Source of the DNA: Oceanobacillus timonensis
GTDB taxonomy: Bacteria > Bacillota > Bacilli > Bacillales > Amphibacillaceae
DNA length: 54,160 nucleotides
Direction of reading: 5' to 3'
Assembly: GCF_900166635.1 (NCBI RefSeq)
Contig: NZ_LT800496.1
Span: 1 to 54,160, forward strand
Under the pieces are notes generated by a model, which searched no databases, had not been told where the DNA came from, and saw only the letters and a program-made list of their open reading frames with translations. Shown here piece by piece: positions 17,147 to 24,001 of the stretch (position 1 is its first letter; every line of letters starts with the position of its first letter). A program made the position numbers and the translations under genes.

Positions 17147-17320
17147 ATGACGTACTTACTTGCTGTTGTTGGAGTAATATTTTTTACCGCAGGTATGCAA
17201 ATCGGTTTATTTACAAAGAAGAACAGAGAACGAAACGTGATGATAGGAGCATTTCTCATGCTCGTAGGATTTGTGTTTTTGGCAATATATATAATGCAAT
17301 CAAACGGAAATCCATTTTAA
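17147..17320 (+). CDS. Small two-helix membrane protein (FTKxN family, copy 2)
   Basis: A 57-residue protein: helix, basic loop LFTKKNRERNV, helix, short polar end. The order and loop match the 60-residue protein at 14641, so I treat the pair as paralogues. ATG 17147 follows AATAAGGAG. The 140-bp gap before it holds two GTTCGGATTT copies but no clear promoter. Function unknown. Confidence 0.6.
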   Translation: MTYLLAVVGVIFFTAGMQIGLFTKKNRERNVMIGAFLMLVGFVFLAIYIMQSNGNPF

Positions 17321-17400
17321 ATAGGAAGGGTGTATTATCAAGATATCCTTTATAGATTATGGAATTATGCTGAAAAGGTACAGAAAGGAGCGATAACGTA

Positions 17401-17721
17401 ATGAGTGAATATCATAAAAATGTGCAGAAAATGATTTACCCTAATAAAGAAAAATATGGACTTGATTGTTCTTGTGTTTATCTAATAGAGAGTGTAGATG
17501 AAGATAACTTTATTGTTTTTAGAGCATTACCTGAAGAAGAATTTCAATCACGAAAAGATACTGATGATTGGATAATTAAATATGAAAATGATCCTTATCT
17601 TTACCTATCCAATTTGCCCTCGTATGAACTTGCTGAAGTAGCTGTTAAAAGTTATTGGAAAGCAATAGATGAACTTGTGACAAAGTTTGATTACAAAAGG
17701 AGCGATAATCAAAATGATTAA
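17401..17721 (+). CDS. Small soluble acidic protein, unknown
   Basis: A 106-residue protein rich in Glu, Asp, Tyr and Trp, with one Cys-Ser-Cys near residue 24 and no membrane helix. ATG 17401 follows AAAGGAGCGATAACGT, a ribosome site that recurs almost unchanged before the next two genes. It overlaps the gene at 17714 by eight bases. Both proteins contain a VFRALPEEEF/IFHAVPEEHT-like segment, so they may be related. Confidence 0.6.
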   Translation: MSEYHKNVQKMIYPNKEKYGLDCSCVYLIESVDEDNFIVFRALPEEEFQSRKDTDDWIIKYENDPYLYLSNLPSYELAEVAVKSYWKAIDELVTKFDYKRSDNQND

Positions 17722-18103
17722 GTACGCAATCAAATTACATGAAAATCATAAACAAGGACATTTAATTTTTCATGCTGTACCAGAAGAACATACTAATGAA
17801 CACATACCACCAAGTTATGATGATTATAGTTGGCAATGGTATTTAACAAATGAAAAAGGTGTTCTAGGTAGACCTATTGATGAACATGTATATGAAAGTT
17901 ATATTACTTCAACAGAACAAATTGAATATGAAAAATATGATGGAATGTACCTGTATGCCGAATACCTAAATAAACATACACAAGAAAGAAAAAGGACTGA
18001 ATTTGTTAGGCTATCTAGTGATATGGATGAAATGATTAACTTAAACGTTCCTTTTGATAAACTATCAATTTACGATGAAAAAGGAGCGATAATCAATGAA
18101 TAA
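17714..18103 (+). CDS. Small soluble protein, unknown (related to 17401 product)
   Basis: A 129-residue protein, start ATG 17714 behind AAAAGGAGCGATAATC inside the end of the preceding gene. Residues about 17-27 (LIFHAVPEEHT) echo VFRALPEEEF of the 17401 product, and both have a similar strand-Trp-Tyr layout. Its last codons contain another copy of the same ribosome site and overlap a 24-codon frame at 18096. I recognise no family. Confidence 0.6.
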   Translation: MIKYAIKLHENHKQGHLIFHAVPEEHTNEHIPPSYDDYSWQWYLTNEKGVLGRPIDEHVYESYITSTEQIEYEKYDGMYLYAEYLNKHTQERKRTEFVRLSSDMDEMINLNVPFDKLSIYDEKGAIINE

Positions 18104-18170
18104 AATGAAGAAGTATATTCTCCCTCATAAAACGATAGGTTACGGTTTTAAAAAATTGAAATTTAGATAA
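18096..18170 (+). CDS. Possible 24-residue basic peptide
   Basis: ATG 18096 has the same AAAAAGGAGCGATAATCA site as the two genes before it and overlaps the upstream stop by eight bases. The product would be highly basic (about nine Lys/Arg of 24). It could be a real coupled peptide or a truncated third member of the series. Confidence 0.35.
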   Translation: MNKMKKYILPHKTIGYGFKKLKFR

Positions 18171-18228
18171 AATCAGTAAGTCCTTTATTATTAAATAGCC
18201 ATTAAAAATTAATAGGGGGGTTATGAAT

Positions 18229-18501
18229 ATGGGAGTTGCTGTTTTAGGGGGCTTAGGAACTACTGTTCTAGAAAAAGTGTTTTTAATAATGGTTGGTATG
18301 ATTATTTTATCAATCTTTTTCGTTATAATTAAAGTGATATTTACAAAAAAGAAAAACAAGATATTATTAATCATTGGAATCCTTTTCTTGGGATACTTAT
18401 TACTTGATTTTTCTGCAACTTTAATAATAGATTACGATGGTATGTTTGCTAAAATTGATCCGATTGCTGAATTGATAAATAGAGAGGGACTGATTAAATG
18501 A
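18229..18501 (+). CDS. Small two-helix membrane protein (LLDFSA-type)
   Basis: A 90-residue protein with helices at about residues 13-38 and 44-64. The end of the second helix (LLDFSATLIIDYDGMF) parallels WDFSAYFTIGFQGIF in the protein at 12695. I choose ATG 18229, eight bases after a GGGGGG site; ATG 18223 is only two bases away from it. Its stop overlaps the next start (ATGA). Confidence 0.6.
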   Translation: MGVAVLGGLGTTVLEKVFLIMVGMIILSIFFVIIKVIFTKKKNKILLIIGILFLGYLLLDFSATLIIDYDGMFAKIDPIAELINREGLIK

Positions 18502-19169
18502 GTAGTAGAGATTTATCAAATAGTAATGTAAATTTAAGTGAAGAAATCCATTTGCTTATTACTTCTAATTATGAAGAATTTGTTGACCCATTATATGAAA
18601 GAAATTCTGAATTTATAATTGAGAGCATTATCCTATATCTTGAACAAATATATGGACAAAAAATCAATAAAAATACTGCAATTCAAGAAATAATAAATCT
18701 ATTTATGTATTTTAGTAAACATAACTATACCGGTACATTTTTTTGGGAAAAAATAAAAAAAGAGACGGGTTATAAATGTATCTCTATCGATATGCTATCT
18801 GAAAAAGCTAAAAATAACCTATTTGGTTATGTATCTGTATCAATAACATCTGGTCTAATTGATGGTGTAATTATTGAAGAAAAAAATTTCATTCCAAAGA
18901 TTTCATGTGAAGTATTTTTTGAGAATGAAAATAATAGTGGAGATATAGTGAAAGTAACTAACTGTACATTTAACAACTTTATACTAGAGATGAATATTGA
19001 AGTACCCAAAGAACTGTTCCACAAACTAGATGGCGAGATACAAAAAAAGTGTCTATCCTATGCTTATGACGTTTTGGAAAAATTCGGACAAAATAAAGAG
19101 TTGGAGTTGAATAAGTTTTTTCCAGATGAAAATGATATGACTGTTTTTTGTGTTTATTTAATAAAATAA
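18498..19169 (+). CDS. Soluble protein, unknown, coupled to a membrane protein
   Basis: A 223-residue protein without membrane helices, start overlapping the stop of the 18229 gene by four bases. The N-terminal half is helical (EESIILYLEQIYG-like), the C-terminal half strand-rich. The tight coupling to a small membrane protein suggests a two-component membrane/cytosol unit. I recognise no domain. Confidence 0.6.
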   Translation: MSSRDLSNSNVNLSEEIHLLITSNYEEFVDPLYERNSEFIIESIILYLEQIYGQKINKNTAIQEIINLFMYFSKHNYTGTFFWEKIKKETGYKCISIDMLSEKAKNNLFGYVSVSITSGLIDGVIIEEKNFIPKISCEVFFENENNSGDIVKVTNCTFNNFILEMNIEVPKELFHKLDGEIQKKCLSYAYDVLEKFGQNKELELNKFFPDENDMTVFCVYLIK

Positions 19170-19206
19170 ATTCCTGATTATTGAGAATGTGGAGGATAAT
19201 TAAATC

Positions 19207-19470
19207 ATGTATAAACAAGAATTAGAAAATAAAATTATAAAGTTAGAGCTTATAATTCAAAAAAGTAAAAATATAGTAAGGGGCTTATGTTTTGCGTTAA
19301 TTTCTTATGCAGTGTTACTGTGGGTGCTTCATTTCTCCACAAACTATGATATTTATGTCAATCATGACAAACACCTCCTGCCGGCTCTTTTCGTAGCATT
19401 GTTACTTCTTTTTTTAACAGTTTCCTCCAAATCCGTTCTTATTCATTGGAAAAGATTATATGATAAATAG
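19207..19470 (+). CDS. Small membrane protein with N-terminal coiled coil, unknown
   Basis: An 87-residue protein: a short amphipathic helix (residues 1-22), then two hydrophobic helices (about 26-45 and 58-78) and a basic end. ATG 19207 follows TGGAGGATAAT. It ends just before the type I toxin promoter. Function unknown. Confidence 0.6.
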   Translation: MYKQELENKIIKLELIIQKSKNIVRGLCFALISYAVLLWVLHFSTNYDIYVNHDKHLLPALFVALLLLFLTVSSKSVLIHWKRLYDK

Positions 19471-19478
19471 CACATGAT

Positions 19479-19488
19479 ATGCTATAAT
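19479..19488 (+). promoter_or_regulatory. Extended -10 promoter of the type I toxin
   Basis: TGCTATAAT (TG one base before TATAAT 19483-19488) lies about 90 bp before the toxin start. A good -35 is missing, as allowed for extended -10 promoters. Confidence 0.5.
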
Positions 19489-19574
19489 AATAGCAGTGCA
19501 TAAGGCTTTCATGGTGGTGGCGCACTCCCTTTAACCATACCTTTCAATCACATCACGAAAGGGGGTGTTGCCTT

Positions 19575-19658
19575 ATGACGGTCTTCGAAGCTTTAATGCT
19601 TGCTATAGCGTTTGGAACTCTGATTATAGCAATACTGTCATTCGAGCAAAAAAAATAA
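19575..19658 (+). CDS. Type I toxin, TxpA/holin-like toxin family
   Basis: A 27-residue hydrophobic peptide: MTVFEALMLAIAFGTLIIA, then a short polar end FEQKK. The pattern (short polar start with Glu, one membrane helix containing xxFGTLI, basic end) is that of the putative holin-like toxins (TxpA and relatives), which damage the membrane when expressed. The GAAAGGGGGTG ribosome site is strong. The mRNA 3' part is covered by a convergent antisense RNA, with matching terminators on both strands. This would stabilise the plasmid by killing cells that lose it. Confidence 0.8.
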   Translation: MTVFEALMLAIAFGTLIIAILSFEQKK

Positions 19659-19792
19659 CCACCTAAGCCTAGCAAAGCAAACAGTGGTCATTTCTTATGG
19701 AATTAAAGTTTGTGTAGCTGCCCCCTTGAAGGGCTATTGCACAATGCGTCTGGTGAACCACCACCGGACGCTTTTTTAATATATGCTCTAAC
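19645..19792 (-). ncRNA. Antisense RNA antitoxin of the type I module
   Basis: On the minus strand, TTGTTT and TATAAT (plus 19798-19803) with an 18-bp spacer start an RNA near 19790. It runs through the toxin 3' UTR and ends at the hairpin ACCAC...GTGGT (about 19655-19693) followed by eight T, which are the AAA codons of the toxin. The layout equals RatA/TxpA-type systems: the RNA pairs with the toxin message and blocks it. Confidence 0.65.
19746..19777 (+). terminator. Terminator of the toxin mRNA
   Basis: GCGTCTGGTG and CACCGGACGC (one G-U pair) are followed by TTTTTT. It lies inside the antisense RNA template. Confidence 0.8.
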
Positions 19793-19941
19793 TATTGTTA
19801 TTATACCCTATTTCTAATAAAAAAAACAAGTACAGTAGAACGTAAAACACAGGTAAGAAAAATTCAAGTTAGATCAGAAGCAAAAGTTCGATTCCATACA
19901 GGTATAACAGCGATTCAAAAAAGTTAAATTTCTATAAAAAT

Positions 19942-20574
19942 TTAGTCTACATATATAGTTTTAACATTAAATGTATCATAATTTAATTCATAATGCTCTA
20001 TAACCATTCCACCTGTATCTAGGGTGATTGAATAATGACTGCGTAATTTTAATAAGTCGTTAGGGTCAAAAACTTGTGATATTAATATTAGTTTCTTTCC
20101 ACTTAGATGAATAGGTGCTATCAAATCAAAGTTGTAGTTTCCGGCTTCATTAATGACAACAAGTTCATAATCACCATACTGGACTTTAGATGCGGTTTTG
20201 GGTTCCAAATATTCTGTTTCAAAACATGTAATATCAATATAGTTTTCTAATTCCTTATGTTCGCTAATAGGCTCTATTACAGCAACTTTTTTATCTGCAC
20301 ATTGATTTACCAAAAAACTCTTCGAAAGAAGGTTCTTACCAGAACGTGACCTACCTTTAATTATAATTGGTAAACCATTATTCATTAATAAGGAAATAAG
20401 ATTCATTTTCGATTGGTTTTTAATACTAAATTCCGCCTTTTCCATAATCGCTTGTTTATCAGATTCAATGGTGAACGTAATATGGTCTCCTGTACTCAAA
20501 TTCATCACATCCCTAACTGTTTTTGGTAAAGTAATTTGACCTTTACTGGTTATGGTAGAATTTAATTCATTCAC
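19942..20574 (-). CDS. AbrB-like DNA-binding domain fused to a P-loop domain
   Basis: A 210-residue protein. Residues 1-50 (STITSKGQITLPKTVRDVM, then GDHITFTI) are an AbrB/MazE swapped-hairpin DNA-binding domain. Residues about 65-205 carry a P-loop GRSRSGKN and a hydrophobic strand ELVVINEAG that looks like Walker B, as in degenerate VirB11- or AAA-like ATPases; Asn replaces the usual Ser/Thr. The start is GTG 20574 behind AAGGAGTG. A 16-bp inverted repeat flanks its own promoter, which suggests autoregulation. An AbrB-ATPase fusion is unusual. It is one of few minus-strand genes here. Confidence 0.75.
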   Translation of the reverse strand: MNELNSTITSKGQITLPKTVRDVMNLSTGDHITFTIESDKQAIMEKAEFSIKNQSKMNLISLLMNNGLPIIIKGRSRSGKNLLSKSFLVNQCADKKVAVIEPISEHKELENYIDITCFETEYLEPKTASKVQYGDYELVVINEAGNYNFDLIAPIHLSGKKLILISQVFDPNDLLKLRSHYSITLDTGGMVIEHYELNYDTFNVKTIYVD

Positions 20575-20587
20575 AATTAATCACTCC

Positions 20588-20636
20588 TTACTTTTTCCTT
20601 ACTATTAATTATAACCAAAAGTAAGGAAAAAGTAAA
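20588..20636 (-). promoter_or_regulatory. Promoter with 16-bp inverted repeat of the AbrB/P-loop gene
   Basis: Arms TTACTTTTTCCTTACT (20588-20603) and AGTAAGGAAAAAGTAA (20620-20635) are a perfect inverted repeat. Between and over them lie the minus-strand -35 TTTACT (20631-20636) and -10 TATAAT (20608-20613), 17 bp apart. A bound dimer or tetramer would block the promoter. Confidence 0.75.
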
Positions 20637-20678
20637 AGAGTTGTTTATTTTAATTGCCAATCATGTCAAAAATGCGTT

Positions 20679-20716
20679 ATTGTGTTATTGTGTTATAAAA
20701 TCTGTTGTGATATAAT
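20679..20716 (+). promoter_or_regulatory. Octamer-array promoter P6
   Basis: AATGCGTT (20671), ATTGTGTT (20679) and ATTGTGTT (20687) end 16 bp before TATAAT (20711-20716). TTGTGT 20688-20693 is the -35 with 17-bp spacing. It drives the gene at 20763 and lies back-to-back with the AbrB/P-loop promoter. Confidence 0.8.
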
Positions 20717-20762
20717 GAAATTATATTTAAGAAGGATAATAATATCAAATAGGAGGGGAACT

Positions 20763-21125
20763 ATGATTTTTGGAAATAAACGTAAAAATGAAATTGAATT
20801 TGCCGGAACATTAGGAGAATTTGTTGCTAAATTATACGATTTAGGTTTTTGGGAAAATGATGAAACATATAAAAAATATATATCAGAAGATGTATATAGT
20901 CATTTTAATAATACATTTCTTAATTATTCAGCAAATTTGGACGAGAAAAGCATTTCGTTTGGAAAAGGTCTTGGCGTTTCTTCAGTAAACAGCCGTCCCA
21001 CTTATCCTGATGAAACAATAGTAAGAATTTATACAGAAGGATACACAAATGAGGAAATAAATGAAGCTATTCATGAAACGTTAAAAAAATTAGAAAAACA
21101 GCGGGATTCAGAAAACAGTGTCTAA
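20763..21125 (+). CDS. Small soluble protein, unknown (P6 regulon)
   Basis: A 120-residue protein, mostly helical, with a Gly/Ser-rich centre (SFGKGLGVSSVNS) and a Lys/Glu-rich end. ATG 20763 follows AGGAGGGG; an upstream start at 20682 lies in the promoter and is rejected. The first gene after P6, ended by a strong terminator. No family recognised. Confidence 0.6.
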   Translation: MIFGNKRKNEIEFAGTLGEFVAKLYDLGFWENDETYKKYISEDVYSHFNNTFLNYSANLDEKSISFGKGLGVSSVNSRPTYPDETIVRIYTEGYTNEEINEAIHETLKKLEKQRDSENSV

Positions 21126-21193
21126 CACGAAATTCAAAGAATTCATTATAAAAATGTACAATAATTTCTAATAGAAATATAAGTTAAAAATAG

Positions 21194-21240
21194 AGTTTGG
21201 ACTTCTATTTCTTTCTGCAAGTCCAAACTAATATTTTTTG
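21194..21240 (+). terminator. Terminator after the 20763 gene
   Basis: Perfect 11-bp arms AGTTTGGACTT / AAGTCCAAACT (21194-21204 / 21219-21229) are followed by AATATTTTTT. Confidence 0.85.
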
Positions 21241-21259
21241 AACCATATGGTTCAAAAAA
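21234..21259. promoter_or_regulatory. 26-bp perfect palindrome before the SprT-like gene
   Basis: Six T, GAACCATATGGTTC and six A form a perfect palindrome ending just before the ribosome site of the gene at 21271. It could be an operator or a loopless RNA hairpin. Confidence 0.55.
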
Positions 21260-21270
21260 AGGAGGACACT

Positions 21271-21963
21271 ATGACGGAAATAGTTACTATTGATAAAGTT
21301 ACAAGCGAATTATATAAAGCATTCGATTTGTTTAATGAAAAATATTTTGAAAACGAATTACCAATAACTGCCATAACTATTCAATCATCAGGACATAAAA
21401 GAAATTCTATGGGGTGGTGTACGACAAGCGAGGTTTGGGGAGATAAAGAAGGAAAAATAAAAATGTATGAAATTAATCTGACACCAGAATTTTTAGACTT
21501 AAACTTTCATGAAACAATGGATACATTACTGCATGAAATGGTTCATCTTTTTCATATGGTGAAGGGAATCAAAGATACAAGCAGAAAAGGAACATATCAT
21601 AACAAAAATTTTAAAAAGAAAGTGTTGGAGATAGGTTTTGAGTATAAGGATGATAAACCAGATTCATTACATGGTTGGTCATTCGCCAGAATCGGCGAAA
21701 AAGTGAAGAGAGAAATTGATGAAATGAATATCAATAAAGATTTTTTCTCTATTTCTAGGAAAGGTTTTTACTACTTTCAGCAAATTGAGAATGGAAGTTC
21801 TCCAGAGGAAATCGAAACCGAATCAGCTAGAGGTACTGGTACATCTACTCCTTCATCCTATAAATGGGTTTGTGAAGACTGTGGACTTATAATGCGGTCA
21901 ACAAAAAAAGAAGTGAATGTAATATGTGGTGACTGCGATAAAACATTAATAAAAAACGAATAA
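21271..21963 (+). CDS. SprT-like zinc metalloprotease domain protein with C-terminal zinc ribbon
   Basis: A 230-residue protein. The SprT-like domain (about residues 10-150) has the zinc motif HEMVHLFHM and a downstream H(N)KNFKK segment typical of SprT/Spartan. A C-terminal zinc ribbon (about 200-225) has WVCEDCG and VICGDC. Spartan-type proteases cut proteins crosslinked to DNA, so a role in clearing protein from incoming or nicked DNA is plausible; the family includes nucleic-acid-linked members of unknown substrate. ATG 21271 has a perfect AAGGAGG site; the start at 21238 would lie in the palindrome. Confidence 0.8.
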   Translation: MTEIVTIDKVTSELYKAFDLFNEKYFENELPITAITIQSSGHKRNSMGWCTTSEVWGDKEGKIKMYEINLTPEFLDLNFHETMDTLLHEMVHLFHMVKGIKDTSRKGTYHNKNFKKKVLEIGFEYKDDKPDSLHGWSFARIGEKVKREIDEMNINKDFFSISRKGFYYFQQIENGSSPEEIETESARGTGTSTPSSYKWVCEDCGLIMRSTKKEVNVICGDCDKTLIKNE

Positions 21964-21998
21964 TAAATACACTTTCTAGTGAGCGGGAATGATAAAAT

Positions 21999-22130
21999 AT
22001 GGTTGTTTTCATATCTGTCATTGCTTGTGTAATTATATTCCTTATTTATAAATCATTCCGATCTTTCCGAAAAAAAAAAGAGAGAGATTCAGGTATGATT
22101 TCAAATAGCCTAACATGTCATAAAAAGTAA
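21999..22130 (+). CDS. Possible 43-residue single-helix membrane protein
   Basis: ATG 21999 opens a 43-codon frame with one hydrophobic helix (residues 2-18) and a very basic stretch after it (FRKKKERD). The ribosome site is weak (GAGCGGGAATGA). The frame fills the gap between two certain genes. Confidence 0.4.
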   Translation: MVVFISVIACVIIFLIYKSFRSFRKKKERDSGMISNSLTCHKK

Positions 22131-22159
22131 TGATTATAATTAGTTTGGGAGGTATAATG

Positions 22160-22600
22160 ATGGGTAACAACGAATTTCAAGCATGGGATGAAGAATTCAA
22201 TAAAATCTATGACGGTACTGAAATAGAAAATCGTGAAGATTTAATCGCTTGTCTATCTCATGGGAAATTGCGCATTTACAAAATAGAAAATGGAGAGCAT
22301 ACAGAATTAAAACCTTTAAAAGTCTTCCAGAAAGAGATTAAGAACAAAAATAAGTTAATTGAAGGAGATATACTGACAGCCGAACAATATCCTTTTCAAC
22401 TTCAAGGTGAATATAATTATCATGGTGTTGTGGAATGGGATGATGATGAAGTAACTTGCTTTCTAACGTTACGATGTGTCGGGAAAGGAAAACGTGGTAT
22501 TTCTGATTATGTAAGCTCTCCATTAATGGACTACGATTTATTAGAGTTTAACGCAATAGGAAATATATATGAAAATCCAGAACTTTTAAATATGAACTAA
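22160..22600 (+). CDS. YopX-family protein
   Basis: A 146-residue protein with the YopX layout common in Bacillota phages and plasmids: start NNEFQAWDEEFNKIY, end FNAIGNIYENPELL, and a strand-rich middle. The function of the family is unknown; phage versions are often early genes. ATG 22160 lies seven bases after GGGAGG, slightly better than ATG 22157. It follows the SprT-like gene. Confidence 0.75.
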   Translation: MGNNEFQAWDEEFNKIYDGTEIENREDLIACLSHGKLRIYKIENGEHTELKPLKVFQKEIKNKNKLIEGDILTAEQYPFQLQGEYNYHGVVEWDDDEVTCFLTLRCVGKGKRGISDYVSSPLMDYDLLEFNAIGNIYENPELLNMN

Positions 22601-22645
22601 GTGGTGTGTGGAGAATTGATGATTTATAAAAGGGAGGTTTAATTG

Positions 22646-22867
22646 ATGGATAATAAGAAAGAGAATCAAACTGAAAGTTTCATTGAAATTGACCCAAAAG
22701 GAACTATTATAGAAGATTTAGTAAAAATGGGATATAAGGTAGAGCGAATTAATATACAGGATTTAGATTTTAAAAACATTAGTAAATTTAACCCTTCTAA
22801 AGTTTTAAGTGATGAAGAATTGAAATTTGCTAAAAAATATATAGATAGGTTTTACTTAAATGACTAA
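22646..22867 (+). CDS. Small soluble protein, unknown
   Basis: A 73-residue acidic/basic mixed protein with a strand followed by two helices (DLVKMGYKVERINI, LSDEELKFAKKYIDRFYL). ATG 22646 follows AAAGGGAGG. It shares a transcript with the YopX-like gene, 45 bp upstream. No family recognised. Confidence 0.55.
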   Translation: MDNKKENQTESFIEIDPKGTIIEDLVKMGYKVERINIQDLDFKNISKFNPSKVLSDEELKFAKKYIDRFYLND

Positions 22868-22948
22868 TTAAAGAACAAGGGAATAGTGTATGAATGTGTG
22901 TCAAAAACTAATTATCGATACCAAAGAGGTCAGGAGAGATGATTAAAA

Positions 22949-23134
22949 ATGATTATTGTATCTGCCGTTCTTTTAATTTTCGGCGTTTTCATGATGCTTA
23001 TCGGCTCAAAAATATTAAAGAAAGATAATGAACCGATTTTATTTGTTCTCGGGATTGTATGCTTTTTCTGCGGAATATCAATGATGTTTATCCCATTACT
23101 CCAGACCCTTCTCCAAGATGGAATTAATATATAA
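22949..23134 (+). CDS. Small two-helix membrane protein, unknown
   Basis: A 61-residue protein with two hydrophobic helices (about residues 2-20 and 28-52) separated by a short charged loop (KKDNEP). ATG 22949 follows CAGGAGAGATG. Last gene before promoter P7. Confidence 0.6.
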   Translation: MIIVSAVLLIFGVFMMLIGSKILKKDNEPILFVLGIVCFFCGISMMFIPLLQTLLQDGINI

Positions 23135-23139
23135 AATCA

Positions 23140-23191
23140 AACACAATAACACAGATGTAGCATTGTGTTATTGTGTTATTTATGATATAAT
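23140..23191 (+). promoter_or_regulatory. Octamer-array promoter P7 with an inverted array
   Basis: ATTGTGTT (23162 and 23170) ends 8 bp before TATAAT (23186-23191); TTGTGT 23163-23168 is the -35 at 17 bp. Uniquely, an inverted 14-base copy AACACAATAACACA (23140-23153) faces it, so array and RNA hairpin are both possible. Confidence 0.85.
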
Positions 23192-23221
23192 GGAATTAAC
23201 AAATTAAGGAGATGATCTGAA

Positions 23222-23467
23222 TTGGAATTAACTCAAAAAGAAAAAATAGTTGTTGAATTTATTTCAGAAGTTATGAAAGATTATGGTGATGGTTTTTCAG
23301 ATGTGGATATGGATGATATTACAGAAAACTTAAAAATGTCCCAATCGACCGCAAAGGGTGTTATTGGTTCTCTTGTGAAAAAGGAAGTATTATTGACTTT
23401 AGATGTAAATAAAGAAAACACAATATATTATTTAGCAAATTTCGCACAAGATAAGGAGTTACCATGA
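23222..23467 (+). CDS. Small winged-helix DNA-binding protein
   Basis: An 81-residue protein that reads as one winged helix: helix 1 (TQKEKIVVEFISEVM), a helix-turn-helix (DDITENLKMSQSTAKGVIGSLVKKEVL) and a wing (TLDVNKENTIYYL), as in MarR-like or Penicillinase-repressor-like small regulators. TTG 23222 follows AAGGAGATGATC. It is the first gene after P7, the only array with an inverted partner, so it might control its own promoter. It overlaps the next gene (ATGA). Confidence 0.7.
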   Translation: MELTQKEKIVVEFISEVMKDYGDGFSDVDMDDITENLKMSQSTAKGVIGSLVKKEVLLTLDVNKENTIYYLANFAQDKELP

Positions 23468-23655
23468 TTTATTTTATAGCGGTCTTATTTGCTTTATTAA
23501 TTACAACCTTTGTCGTTTTGGTTGCTTTATTCATATCCAGAGGTTCTGACTGGGAAAGGAAAATGCATACTGTAGTAATTTCCATTTTAATAGCTTCAGC
23601 AGTTTGTATGGTATTATATTCCTTACCAGAGCTTTACGACATTATTAATTCTTAA
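23464..23655 (+). CDS. Small two-helix membrane protein coupled to the winged-helix gene
   Basis: A 63-residue protein with helices at about residues 2-24 and 35-56. Its ATG overlaps the winged-helix stop by four bases and the ribosome site AAGGAG lies in the regulator's last codons. The pairing regulator/membrane protein recalls the one at 32283-32681. Confidence 0.6.
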   Translation: MIYFIAVLFALLITTFVVLVALFISRGSDWERKMHTVVISILIASAVCMVLYSLPELYDIINS

Positions 23656-23682
23656 AAAAAAATAAAAACTATTTATTTTTTT

Positions 23683-23787
23683 AATTGAATTGTTCAATCA
23701 AAGTATACTCTGTGAGAACACCCGAAAATGTTATTCTATTAGTATTTAATATTGTTCAATCAATGTTCAATCTGAATGTGGTAAAAT
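23683..23787 (+). promoter_or_regulatory. Regulatory region with repeated ATTGTTCAATCAA
   Basis: ATTGTTCAATCAA occurs at 23689-23701 and 23751-23763, the second followed by TGTTCAATC; each contains a TTGAA/TTCAA-like half-site. A TAAAAT (23782-23787) may be the -10 of the gene at 23821. This differs from the octamer arrays and suggests another regulator. Confidence 0.5.
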
Positions 23788-23820
23788 AAAGTTAATTTAC
23801 AACCAAAAAGGAGAATTGTT

Positions 23821-24000
23821 ATGAATACTAAGAATATAACAGAGCAATCCAAAATAAGAGCTGAAAAAATTGCAAAAGAAAACGGTGGGTTTTTAGTTCC
23901 TGTATACTCGGTTATTAAAACCGATGATAAGGGAAGGGCTATGAATATTACTCACGATCATCTAAATGATGTTAAATACATAGATAAAGGAGGTGTTTAA
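23821..24000 (+). CDS. Small soluble protein, unknown
   Basis: A 59-residue protein starting at ATG 23821 behind AAAAGGAG. It is charged, helical at the N-terminus (RAEKIAKENGG) and strand-like later (LVPVYSVIKTDDKG). The last codons contain the AAAGGAGGTG site of the next gene, one base downstream, so both are in one operon. No family recognised. Confidence 0.6.
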   Translation: MNTKNITEQSKIRAEKIAKENGGFLVPVYSVIKTDDKGRAMNITHDHLNDVKYIDKGGV

Positions 24001-24001
24001 A

